A program made the position numbers and the translations under genes. DNA of 50,289 nt from Legionella drancourtii LLAP12 (GTDB taxonomy: Bacteria > Pseudomonadota > Gammaproteobacteria > Legionellales > Legionellaceae): positions 1 through 50,289 of the forward strand of contig NZ_JH413796.1 in the NCBI RefSeq assembly GCF_000162755.2, given 5' to 3'. The notes under the pieces are model-generated. The model ran no database searches. It worked only from the letters and a program-made list of their open reading frames with translations, and was not told the origin of the DNA. Positions 44,275-50,289 of the stretch are shown piece by piece. The number at the start of each line of letters is the position of its first letter. Position 1 is the stretch's first letter.

Positions 44275-44326
44275 AACCAAAAAACACGATATGTTTAAAT
44301 AAAACAACATATCGTGTTTTTTGGTT
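44275..44326. terminator. 21-bp perfect hairpin, terminator-like
   Basis: Arms 44275-44295 and 44306-44326 pair without mismatch around the 10-nt loop TAAATAAAAC. The right arm includes TTTTTTGG and is followed by TTTT. It lies 50 nt after the stop of the DUF1016 gene and 7 nt before the AlpA-like start. It is a good terminator for the cargo, but its length and place also fit a protein-binding site near the recombination genes. Confidence 0.7.
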
Positions 44327-44332
44327 TTTAAT

Positions 44333-44689
44333 ATGTCTACTATCGCTTTACTACCTCGGCTTATTCGTTTGAAAGATGTCCCCAAGTATATTGGCATGGA
44401 CAGAAATCGATTTAATACGTTTGTAAGACCTAATCTTATAGAAATTCCTATAGGCAAACAAGGTGTAGCGTTTGATCGACTTGACCTGGATGCTTGGGTA
44501 GATCAATATAAGCAGTGTAGTGGGCGTCCAGGCGGCAAAGAGCAAAGGAGTACAAAGCCATGGGACGTAAACAAACAACAGGACTATTTAAAAGAGGCCA
44601 AGTTTGGCATATCGAAAAGCAAGTCCTTGGACATCGCATTCGAGAAAGCACTGGCACAAAGTCGCTCCAGGAAGCGGAGCAATACTTAG
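44333..44689 (+). CDS. AlpA/excisionase-like HTH protein
   Basis: 118 residues from ATG 44333. LIRLKDVPKYIGMDRNRF is a MerR-type winged helix as in AlpA and excisionases, continued by FDRLDLDAWVDQYK. The tail after residue ~70 is basic. Such proteins start integrase expression or direct excision. The last 130 nt overlap the integrase start in another frame, so translation of the two is coupled. Confidence 0.75.
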   Translation: MSTIALLPRLIRLKDVPKYIGMDRNRFNTFVRPNLIEIPIGKQGVAFDRLDLDAWVDQYKQCSGRPGGKEQRSTKPWDVNKQQDYLKEAKFGISKSKSLDIAFEKALAQSRSRKRSNT

Positions 44690-45720
44690 CTAGGCGGTGT
44701 GAAGAGATTAGACAGGCAACGATTTATGGAGTAAGGCCAAAACGCAGTTTCAAAGAAGCTGCGGTGCGATTTTTAAATGAAAATCAACATAAGGCCAGCA
44801 TTGATACCGATGCAATACTCCTAAAGTCTATTTGCCCGTTTATTGGTGATTTGACCTTGGAGCAAGTGCATATAGGAACGTTGCAATCATTTATAAAAGC
44901 AAAACAAGAAGCGAAACTTAAAACGAAATCAATTAATAATACACTGGAGTTAGTTCGGCATATTTTAAACGTTGCAGCAACTGAGTGGATTGATGAGAAT
45001 AGTTTAACCTGGCTTCTGGTTGCTCCTAAGATTAAATTATTGCCAGTTAAAGATGCACGAGCACCATTTCCTTTATCTTGGTCAGAGCAATCCAGGTTCT
45101 TAGAAGCATTGCCAGTTCATTTAAATCAAATGGCACGCTTTAAAGTCAATACAGGATGCCGAGAGCAAGAGGTATGTCAGTTACGTTGGGAATGGGAAAA
45201 ACGTGTTCCAAGCTTAAATACGAGCGTTTTTATTATCCCTAGCCATATTAATAGGGATGGCGAGTTAAGACAGCTCGTAAAAAATGGGGAAGACCGGCTG
45301 GTTATTCTTAATGACGAAGCTAAAGCAGTCATCGAGGAGGTTAGAGGTATTCATTCTGAGTTTGTGTTTTCTTACAATGGAAAGCCAATTACACGCATGA
45401 ACAACACTGCTTGGCGAAATGCGCGTAAAAAAGCAAATCTCAGTGATCTGAGAGTTCATGATTTAAAACACACTTTTGGAAGAAGACTTCGAGCAGCTGG
45501 TGTAAGTTATGAGGATAGACAGGATCTGTTAGGGCATCGTTCTGGCAGGATTACTACTCATTATTCTCAGGCTGAGTTGAGCAACTTATTGGAAGCTGCG
45601 AATTTAATTATTCAAAGCAGACGAGAAAGTAAAGAGCTTACTATTCTGAGAGTAAAACAAGGTGGAACCCACACTATCCCCACAAAATCCCCACAGTGTG
45701 AAATTAGGGCAATAGGTTAA
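44560..45720 (+). CDS. int: Site-specific tyrosine integrase of the ICE
   Basis: 386 residues. An N-terminal arm-binding region, a core-binding region (about 65-150) and a catalytic domain with Arg201 (GCREQE), His300 (VHDLKH), His326 (LLGHRS) and Tyr335 (THYSQAE). The usual H-x-x-R arginine is lysine (303), a variant known in this integrase group. It lies 43 bp from the 3' end of tRNA-Arg, the classical place of an integrase at its own attachment site, and would catalyse integration and excision there. The start lies inside the AlpA-like gene. Confidence 0.92.
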   Translation: MGRKQTTGLFKRGQVWHIEKQVLGHRIRESTGTKSLQEAEQYLARRCEEIRQATIYGVRPKRSFKEAAVRFLNENQHKASIDTDAILLKSICPFIGDLTLEQVHIGTLQSFIKAKQEAKLKTKSINNTLELVRHILNVAATEWIDENSLTWLLVAPKIKLLPVKDARAPFPLSWSEQSRFLEALPVHLNQMARFKVNTGCREQEVCQLRWEWEKRVPSLNTSVFIIPSHINRDGELRQLVKNGEDRLVILNDEAKAVIEEVRGIHSEFVFSYNGKPITRMNNTAWRNARKKANLSDLRVHDLKHTFGRRLRAAGVSYEDRQDLLGHRSGRITTHYSQAELSNLLEAANLIIQSRRESKELTILRVKQGGTHTIPTKSPQCEIRAIG

Positions 45721-45763
45721 TTGAAAAGATAAGAGCTAACTATTTGATTTTAAAACGATTAAA

Positions 45764-45840
45764 TGGTGCGCTCGGAGGGACTCGAACCCCCGACACCTTG
45801 GTTCGAAGCCAAGTACTCTATCCAGCTGAGCTACGAGCGC
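45764..45840 (-). tRNA. tRNA-Arg (anticodon TCG), ICE attachment gene
   Basis: A 77-nt cloverleaf: acceptor GCGCTCG pairs with CGAGCGC, D arm AGCTCAGCTGGATAGAGT, anticodon stem CTTGG/CCAAG around loop CTTCGAA (anticodon TCG, reads CGA), T arm GGGGG-TTCGAGT-CCCTC, encoded CCA. The 3' end faces the integrase, so the attachment core is expected within its 3' half; the tRNA stays intact. The matching repeat at the left end is outside the window. Confidence 0.93.
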
Positions 45841-45912
45841 AATGGGGTAATGATTTGATGTGCTTTTTACTATATTTTATTTTGGTCGGAACAATCGAAA
45901 CGATGACCAAAA

Positions 45913-45988
45913 TGGTGGGCCGTGTAGGATTCGAACCTACGACACAGAGGTTAAAAGCCTCCTGCTCTACCAACTGAGCTAACGGCCC
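45913..45988 (-). tRNA. tRNA-Lys (anticodon TTT), copy 1
   Basis: A 76-nt cloverleaf with acceptor GGGCCGT/ACGGCCC, anticodon loop CTTTTAA (TTT), TTCGAAT T-loop and encoded CCA. It is identical to the copy 50 nt upstream in transcription order. The 72-nt spacer to tRNA-Arg has no gene. Confidence 0.94.
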
Positions 45989-46038
45989 TTCAAGGGTAAT
46001 TCTTAAAACAATACTACTACAACGTCTACTACAAAAAC

Positions 46039-46114
46039 TGGTGGGCCGTGTAGGATTCGAACCTACGACACAGAGGTTAAAAGCCTCCTGCTCTACCAAC
46101 TGAGCTAACGGCCC
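46039..46114 (-). tRNA. tRNA-Lys (anticodon TTT), copy 2
   Basis: Same 76-nt sequence as copy 1, the first gene of the leftward Lys-Lys-Arg cluster. A strong promoter lies 13 bp upstream of its 5' end. The identical copies point to a recent duplication or gene conversion. Confidence 0.94.
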
Positions 46115-46127
46115 TAAAGAGGCTGAA

Positions 46128-46155
46128 ATCATACCGGATTAGCGTAGAATTTCAA
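46128..46155 (-). promoter_or_regulatory. Promoter of the tRNA-Lys-Lys-Arg cluster
   Basis: On the minus strand TTGAAA (46155-46150) and TATGAT (46133-46128) are separated by 16 bp, close to the sigma-70 consensus. The predicted start is near 46121, about 7 nt before the first mature tRNA. Confidence 0.72.
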
Positions 46156-46298
46156 GTGTTTTTATCAATTTTTGTTATTTTTTTGTGATTTTCTCATACA
46201 ATGGTTCATTTATTTGCGCACCCAATGCTTTTTTGGTTTTCTATTGAACAACTCGTGGGTGCGATTAAGATGATTTTTGTGAGGAGAATTTTTCTTGG

Positions 46299-47174
46299 TT
46301 AGTGCCAATCTATATGGAGGGAATGCATTTTCGTAAAAGCAAAAGAATTTTCTGTCGCTAATAGCGTGCGATTTTCAGCATTAAGTTTATTATTTAGTGA
46401 GGATGCATTGGTTCGGGAAGTAACTAAGAGCAAAACATCAGCGCCTAAAGCTCCGCAACCTTTAACTGCTAATACTTCGGGATATTCTTTAAATTGCTTA
46501 ATTAACTTAAGACTATGTTCAGCAACCAGGTTTAATTGGGCTAATTGTTCATGGTAGCGGTTAATGCAGGTAATTAATTGTTGTGAATCAGCTTTTTCGA
46601 AAGCTTGTTTGGCTTCATCAACTAGAGCGGATAAATAATCGATTTTCGGGGGGAGGGCGGTGTCTTGTAAATGATGATGAGTGGCGAGTTTTACGCCCGT
46701 GTGAATTAGAAAAAAAGCTAAATCATGAAAGGGCCAATCATAAGATTGGATGATTCTGTTTTGTTTATTGATGTAGACGCATCCTTGTTGCGACTGTGCA
46801 ATCACATCATAGCCACTGGGTCTTAAGCCTTTTCCAGTCCAGGATGATTGATAATAAGCGCTAAGCATGGTGTTTAGCCCGGGTGTTTTATTCTGCATGG
46901 AGCAACTGGCTAGATAACTTGCTAGAAATTGCGCGCTGGATGCGCCTAAGCCACCACGACCTGCATAAGGGTCATGCCAAGCCAAGCCTTGGTTTAAGGC
47001 TTGTTGTTGCCACCAAAGGCCTGCGGGCGATTCAGGATGAATTCCTAATAAACCTTGCTCTGCGGTGAGTGATAGCTCAAAGCAGGGGGCTGTGGTTAAT
47101 ACAATGGCAGAAGCTTCGGCTACTGCCGCATATTCACCTAATAAAAAGGTTTTGGCAGGGATTGACCATTTCAT
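46299..47174 (-). CDS. GHMP kinase, probable mevalonate-pathway kinase
   Basis: 291 residues. MKWSIPAKTFLLGEYAAV is the usual N-terminus of mevalonate/phosphomevalonate kinases, and GRGGLGASSAQF (about 73-84) is the GHMP ATP-binding glycine loop. AVKGCGALGADVLLLV gives motif 3. The gene follows HMG-CoA reductase with a 4-nt ATGA overlap, so it probably phosphorylates mevalonate or phosphomevalonate in isoprenoid synthesis. The length is short for mevalonate kinase, so the exact substrate is open. Confidence 0.8.
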   Translation of the reverse strand: MKWSIPAKTFLLGEYAAVAEASAIVLTTAPCFELSLTAEQGLLGIHPESPAGLWWQQQALNQGLAWHDPYAGRGGLGASSAQFLASYLASCSMQNKTPGLNTMLSAYYQSSWTGKGLRPSGYDVIAQSQQGCVYINKQNRIIQSYDWPFHDLAFFLIHTGVKLATHHHLQDTALPPKIDYLSALVDEAKQAFEKADSQQLITCINRYHEQLAQLNLVAEHSLKLIKQFKEYPEVLAVKGCGALGADVLLLVTSRTNASSLNNKLNAENRTLLATENSFAFTKMHSLHIDWH

Positions 47175-48469
47175 ACAGCAATCGGTGTTTGTCTGATTTC
47201 TGCCAGTAAATCATGAGCATTATTCAGGCTGATTCGTTTATGCAGATTAAGCCAATTTTGCAAACGCTCTTTTAGTTCTGGCATTTCGTTTTCATTAGCA
47301 CCCGCGGCTAGGAGTAGATTATCAATATGTAATTTCATATGGCCTTGAATAATTCCTTCCGTACACAAGGCTTTTATTGCACCTAAATTTTGTACCAGTC
47401 CGACGGCTGCGATCACTTGCGATAGTTCATTTGCTGAAGTGATATTCATCATACGCAAACACATTTTCGCCGTAGGGTGCAGGGCGGTTACACCGCCAAT
47501 AGTGCCAACAATAATTGGTGCGGTGAGTCGTCCGGTCAGAACGCCATCTTGATAGCGCCAGCGGGTAATGGCTTGATAACGGCCCTCACGAGCAGCATAA
47601 GCATGTACACCGGCTTCAACGGCACGCCAATCGTTTCCCGTGGCGATGAGTACGGGATCAATGCCATTCATCACCCCTTTATTATGCGTGGCAGCTCGGT
47701 AAGGATCCATTTCGGCAAAAAGAGAGGCTTCTTGTAGTTTTTGCCCAAGCACCGGATCAATCATATTAATTGTCACTTGTGCTGTTGTTAATTTTTGGTC
47801 ATTTAAGTTGGACAAAATGCACATGGTGACTTCTTCACCAGTTAACGCCTCAATCGGTGATTTTAAGTATTCTAGAACTTGATTAATGATGTTCGCACCC
47901 ATGGCATCACAGCTATTCATGGTTAAATGAATTACCGCCATATCATGGCCATCTTCTCTTTTGAGTTGGCGCAATTGCAAATCAATGACTCCACCACCAC
48001 GTTTTACCATGTTTGCAGCAACATCTTCATTGGCTCTTTCAATCAGATATTGGCGATTTTCTGCAAAGGTTTGTGCAAATTTGTGGAAATTAGTTACTTT
48101 GGCTAATTGAATTTGGCCGAGGATGCAATCACCCGCTACCCAGGTTTTGATTTCGCCAGACTGTCTAATCCATTTGGCTGATTTGGATAGGGCGGCAATA
48201 ATCGATGTTTCTTCAACAGCCATAGGGATAACGTAGTCTTGGCCGTTAATATTAAAATTGGTGGCGACGCCTAAAGGCAGTTGAAAATAACCGATAACAT
48301 TTTCAATGAGTTTGTCTGCGAGGTTTAAATCTTTGATGCCGCCATTTTTTAGAAAAGTAATATCTTCTGGGGTTACTGCGCCAAGGGCAAGCAATCTTTT
48401 AAAGCGTTCGTCACGTGAGAGTTTTGAAAATCCACGGAATAATTCGTCAGTATTTGGTGCTAGCGGCAT
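47171..48469 (-). CDS. mvaA: HMG-CoA reductase, class II
   Basis: 432 residues from ATG 48469, with AAAGGAG 6 nt upstream; the longer frame to 48499 has no site. It converts HMG-CoA to mevalonate (or the reverse). Motifs: AVEETSIIAA with the catalytic Glu (about 86), DAMGAN (188-193), THNKGVMNGID with the catalytic Lys264, and GHMKLH near the end. The length of about 430 without a membrane domain marks the soluble bacterial class II enzyme. Legionella uses the mevalonate route for isoprenoids, and the next gene is a matching kinase. Confidence 0.93.
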   Translation of the reverse strand: MPLAPNTDELFRGFSKLSRDERFKRLLALGAVTPEDITFLKNGGIKDLNLADKLIENVIGYFQLPLGVATNFNINGQDYVIPMAVEETSIIAALSKSAKWIRQSGEIKTWVAGDCILGQIQLAKVTNFHKFAQTFAENRQYLIERANEDVAANMVKRGGGVIDLQLRQLKREDGHDMAVIHLTMNSCDAMGANIINQVLEYLKSPIEALTGEEVTMCILSNLNDQKLTTAQVTINMIDPVLGQKLQEASLFAEMDPYRAATHNKGVMNGIDPVLIATGNDWRAVEAGVHAYAAREGRYQAITRWRYQDGVLTGRLTAPIIVGTIGGVTALHPTAKMCLRMMNITSANELSQVIAAVGLVQNLGAIKALCTEGIIQGHMKLHIDNLLLAAGANENEMPELKERLQNWLNLHKRISLNNAHDLLAEIRQTPIAV

Positions 48470-48633
48470 GCTTTCTCCTTTATCTACGGCGTTACGCAAG
48501 TTTTATAGGGCAGCGTTTGCGTTGTTCAAATTGGCTGTAGTTGTCTTGCATACCTGGTTTTAGTGTTGAGAAAAATGAAGACAATTTTATCATAAAATAG
48601 TGACGCAAACCACCCAAAAATGTTTGCTTAGAG

Positions 48634-48667
48634 ATGGAACATTGAATTTTCTGTATCAATGTTCCAT
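48634..48667. terminator. 12-bp hairpin after the RhoGEF gene
   Basis: ATGGAACATTGA and its exact complement flank a 10-nt loop, starting 12 nt after the stop of the RhoGEF-like gene on the minus strand. The T-run usual for intrinsic terminators is missing directly after the stem, so this is a tentative terminator. Confidence 0.5.
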
Positions 48668-48679
48668 AGGATTGACCTT

Positions 48680-49588
48680 TTAGATAAAAGTAAAGTCGGT
48701 CTCATCGTCCTGTTTGTGTTCTTCAGCTTGTTGCTGATTACTTGTTTGCTCAGATGCTGGCGTTGATTCTGGTGTGGGCTTAGAGGAGGTGAAGAAACCA
48801 TATAAGGCTTTGATGGCTCCTTTTGTCAAATCGCCAGGTTGATAATTTGATTGTTCTTCTACTACAGGTTGATTAAGAGTAGCAATCCAATCTAAAAGAG
48901 CTTTAGAATAATCTCCAAATTCATAGGGTTTCTCTGAATTATTCTTGGGTATATTGGCATTAACCGAAAATAAAAAGTCAGCGACTATATTTTTTAATTT
49001 TTTTAGCTCTTGGATATTTGTTTCATCTACGTTGCTATTTAATTTTTCTGTAGCATTTAGAAGTAACAAGTAGCGAGGGCCGCGCTGTATGGGTTGGATT
49101 AAATGAGCTTGGAGGTCAAGTGGTTTTTTCCGCTCAATAAGTTCTAAAATTTTATTCGCTAGCTCTGGATTTTCTTCACTTTCGAGTCGTTGGTCGCCAC
49201 GAATATAAGCGCTAATTTCTTTAAATTGACTTCGATCTTTTTTATAGGCCTCAGAAAATTGCTGATAGAGTCCTGCATAGCTCTTATAGGCATTGAAAAA
49301 GGCCGTAATTAACTGCCGTCTTTGTTCTCTTAATTTAGGGCCATCAGTAGTTTCTGTCTTAACCGCTTCTTCAACATTGGTCAATAGTTTATCAGAAATG
49401 GTTTTTAAAGCTGCGACTAATGGTTTTATGGTTGAAAGAACTTGCTTATCATTCACATCGTGATTGTGGAGGATAAGGTCTAATAATGTTAATGATTTGT
49501 TATACGTCATTTCGGTCATTACCATTTCTTTAAATACATCATTTTCAACGATAGGATTTAATTTATCTGCATCAGTCTTAGCGAACAT
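48680..49588 (-). CDS. RhoGEF (Dbl-homology) domain protein, candidate Dot/Icm effector
   Basis: 302 residues. The first ~225 residues look like a Dbl-homology domain: conserved region 1 FKEMVMTEMTYNKSLTLLDL with the key Glu (about 26), and conserved region 3 LQAHLIQPIQRGPRYLLLLN (159-178), the hallmark of eukaryotic RhoGEFs. There is no signal peptide. The C-terminus is Gln/Glu-rich and ends EEHKQDDETDFTFI, like the E-block translocation signals of Dot/Icm substrates. It probably activates a host Rho GTPase; neither translocation nor activity is shown here. Confidence 0.8.
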   Translation of the reverse strand: MFAKTDADKLNPIVENDVFKEMVMTEMTYNKSLTLLDLILHNHDVNDKQVLSTIKPLVAALKTISDKLLTNVEEAVKTETTDGPKLREQRRQLITAFFNAYKSYAGLYQQFSEAYKKDRSQFKEISAYIRGDQRLESEENPELANKILELIERKKPLDLQAHLIQPIQRGPRYLLLLNATEKLNSNVDETNIQELKKLKNIVADFLFSVNANIPKNNSEKPYEFGDYSKALLDWIATLNQPVVEEQSNYQPGDLTKGAIKALYGFFTSSKPTPESTPASEQTSNQQQAEEHKQDDETDFTFI

Positions 49589-49853
49589 AGGATCTTACCT
49601 CTTTATGCTAACCATCCTGGTTAATGGGTTTTTAGTAAAAAATAAATCTTTATGGATAATATAATAACACCCAATTCCTTTTCGGAACATTAACAGGTTG
49701 GAATTTTCGCTTAAATTAATTTAGTTAGATGTGATTTATGTAAATAAAATACACACTTATTGCGTATTTGCTTTGTAACTTGCAGTGGTCTTTTTCCTTT
49801 TTTTAGAGTACATTATGCCCATTTTGTGTTCATTGATTTACTAGGAGTTGGTA

Positions 49854-50289
49854 ATGGGAAAAAGAGTTCAACAGCAGAATCAAGCTTATAATGCTTATTT
49901 ACAAAGAACAGAGGATCTTACTAAGAGAATAGAAAAGTGTGCTTCAGTTGACGAATTGGATTCTATTTTAAACTTTTATAAAAAGATGCAGAAAAAAAAC
50001 TTTTTTCAAGTTCCTAAGGTGGCGGGAATTGGCCAGCAAGAACATGTAAATAAGGCGAAAACAAAGCTTAACGCAGCAATTAATGCGAAACAAAAAGAGT
50101 TTACCTTATCTAAAGGTATGGATAATATAAGTGTGCAGGGGTCTAAAGCTGCTCTTGAGAGCACCGAAGTTAAAACTACTCCTGAGAGTGCAGAAGTTAA
50201 AACTACTCCTGAGAACACCGAAGTTAAAACTACTCCTGAGAACACCGAAGTTAAAACTACTCCTGAGAGTGCGGAAGTTAAAACTACTC
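49854..50289 (+). CDS. Repeat protein, candidate effector (3' end cut)
   Basis: 145 codons visible, from ATG 49854 with AGGAG upstream, running off the right edge. The first ~100 residues are charged and helical (QNQAYNAYLQRTEDLTKRIE), followed by 9-residue repeats (consensus ES/N-A/T-EVKTTP) from residue about 102. No signal peptide or membrane segment. Its divergent neighbour is the RhoGEF gene. Cytosolic helical proteins with low-complexity repeats are common among Legionella effectors, so this is a candidate only. Confidence 0.75.
   Translation, partial: MGKRVQQQNQAYNAYLQRTEDLTKRIEKCASVDELDSILNFYKKMQKKNFFQVPKVAGIGQQEHVNKAKTKLNAAINAKQKEFTLSKGMDNISVQGSKAALESTEVKTTPESAEVKTTPENTEVKTTPENTEVKTTPESAEVKTT
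50157..50289 (+). repeat. Tandem 27-bp repeat in coding sequence
   Basis: Four complete 27-bp units (50157, 50184, 50211, 50238) and one cut by the edge (50265), each coding for nine residues: GAG, a variable pair of codons, then GAAGTTAAAACTACTCCT. Variation is limited to the second and third codons, so units probably change by slippage or recombination. Confidence 0.92.

Larger units (their letters stand above)
1..45766. mobile_element. Integrative conjugative element (GI-type T4SS), right-hand part
   Basis: A near-complete MPF_G-type conjugation gene block, an lvrRABC-like control cassette, accessory cargo, an AlpA-like factor and a tyrosine integrase run up to the 3' end of a tRNA-Arg gene, the usual target of such elements. 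The right limit is placed at the tRNA from gene content. The left end, the relaxase and the matching att repeat are not in this window, so the left coordinate is only the window edge. As written the VirB4 gene is frameshifted, which would make the element non-self-transmissible. Confidence 0.85.

Noticed and set aside
45913-46114. Duplicated 76-bp segment as att direct repeat
   Set aside because: Both copies are complete tRNA-Lys genes in a core cluster with one promoter; no mobile genes lie between them.
49700-49725. TTAA-rich stretch as a PmrA-type box for the RhoGEF gene
   Set aside because: Matches are too loose in an AT-rich region to claim a site.
1-50289. CRISPR array, IS element or rRNA genes
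   Set aside because: No regularly spaced direct repeats of CRISPR kind, no transposase frames and no rRNA sequence were found.

Overview
The window looks like the chromosome of a Legionella species. The sequence is AT-rich, with Legionella-style core genes at the right end: a class II HMG-CoA reductase/GHMP kinase pair, a RhoGEF-domain protein that looks like a Dot/Icm effector, and a 9-residue repeat protein. Left of these lies the right-hand ~45.7 kb of an integrative conjugative element (ICE) of the genomic-island type (MPF_G, PFGI-1/ICEHin1056-like), carrying the regulatory cassette known in Legionella as lvrRABC. The element ends at a tRNA-Arg gene (45764-45840) whose 3' end faces a tyrosine integrase and an AlpA-like factor; its left end and relaxase are outside the window.

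Layout. 1-1685: two overlapping tyrosine-recombinase genes, one of which has lost catalytic residues. 1686-2358: no gene, but two perfect hairpins. 2359-5727: a large SF2 helicase with a possible C-terminal nuclease motif (candidate defence gene), then a small secreted protein. 5798-23008: the conjugation block, almost all leftward: DUF1845/PFL_4669-like protein, TraD, TraG-N, TraH-like, TraU-like, VirB4-type ATPase, lipoprotein, VirB10-, VirB9- and VirB8-like proteins, small membrane and pilin-like subunits, RAQPRD, PFL_4695-like, TIGR03759-like and PilL. The VirB4 gene is split by two 1-base deletions as written, so either the element cannot transfer itself or the assembly has errors there. 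23011-25266: lvrC (CsrA paralogue), lvrB, lvrA and, divergently, lvrR, with a large dyad between lvrA and lvrR.

25323-43199 is cargo rich in small-molecule-modifying enzymes: six GNAT proteins (seven domains), five APH-fold kinases including APH(6)-like and APH(9)-like members, an AAC(6')-like enzyme, a nucleotidyltransferase, a complete class A beta-lactamase, a beta-lactamase-fold serine hydrolase, a PdxH-like oxidase, a cyclase-family hydrolase, and an MFS transporter. It also holds two unusual LuxR-type regulators, one fused to a shikimate-kinase-like domain and one to an alpha/beta hydrolase. A DUF1016 (YhcG) nuclease, a 21-bp hairpin, the AlpA-like gene and the integrase close the element. 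A tRNA-Lys/tRNA-Lys/tRNA-Arg cluster and core genes follow.

How it fits together (inference). LvrR probably represses its own promoter and lvrA, and the LvrA/B/C genes are the first genes of the same leftward transcription unit as the transfer genes. The cargo starts directly downstream of lvrR in tightly overlapping genes, so part of it may be co-expressed with the repressor. All functions are inferred from sequence motifs read by eye; no database search was possible.
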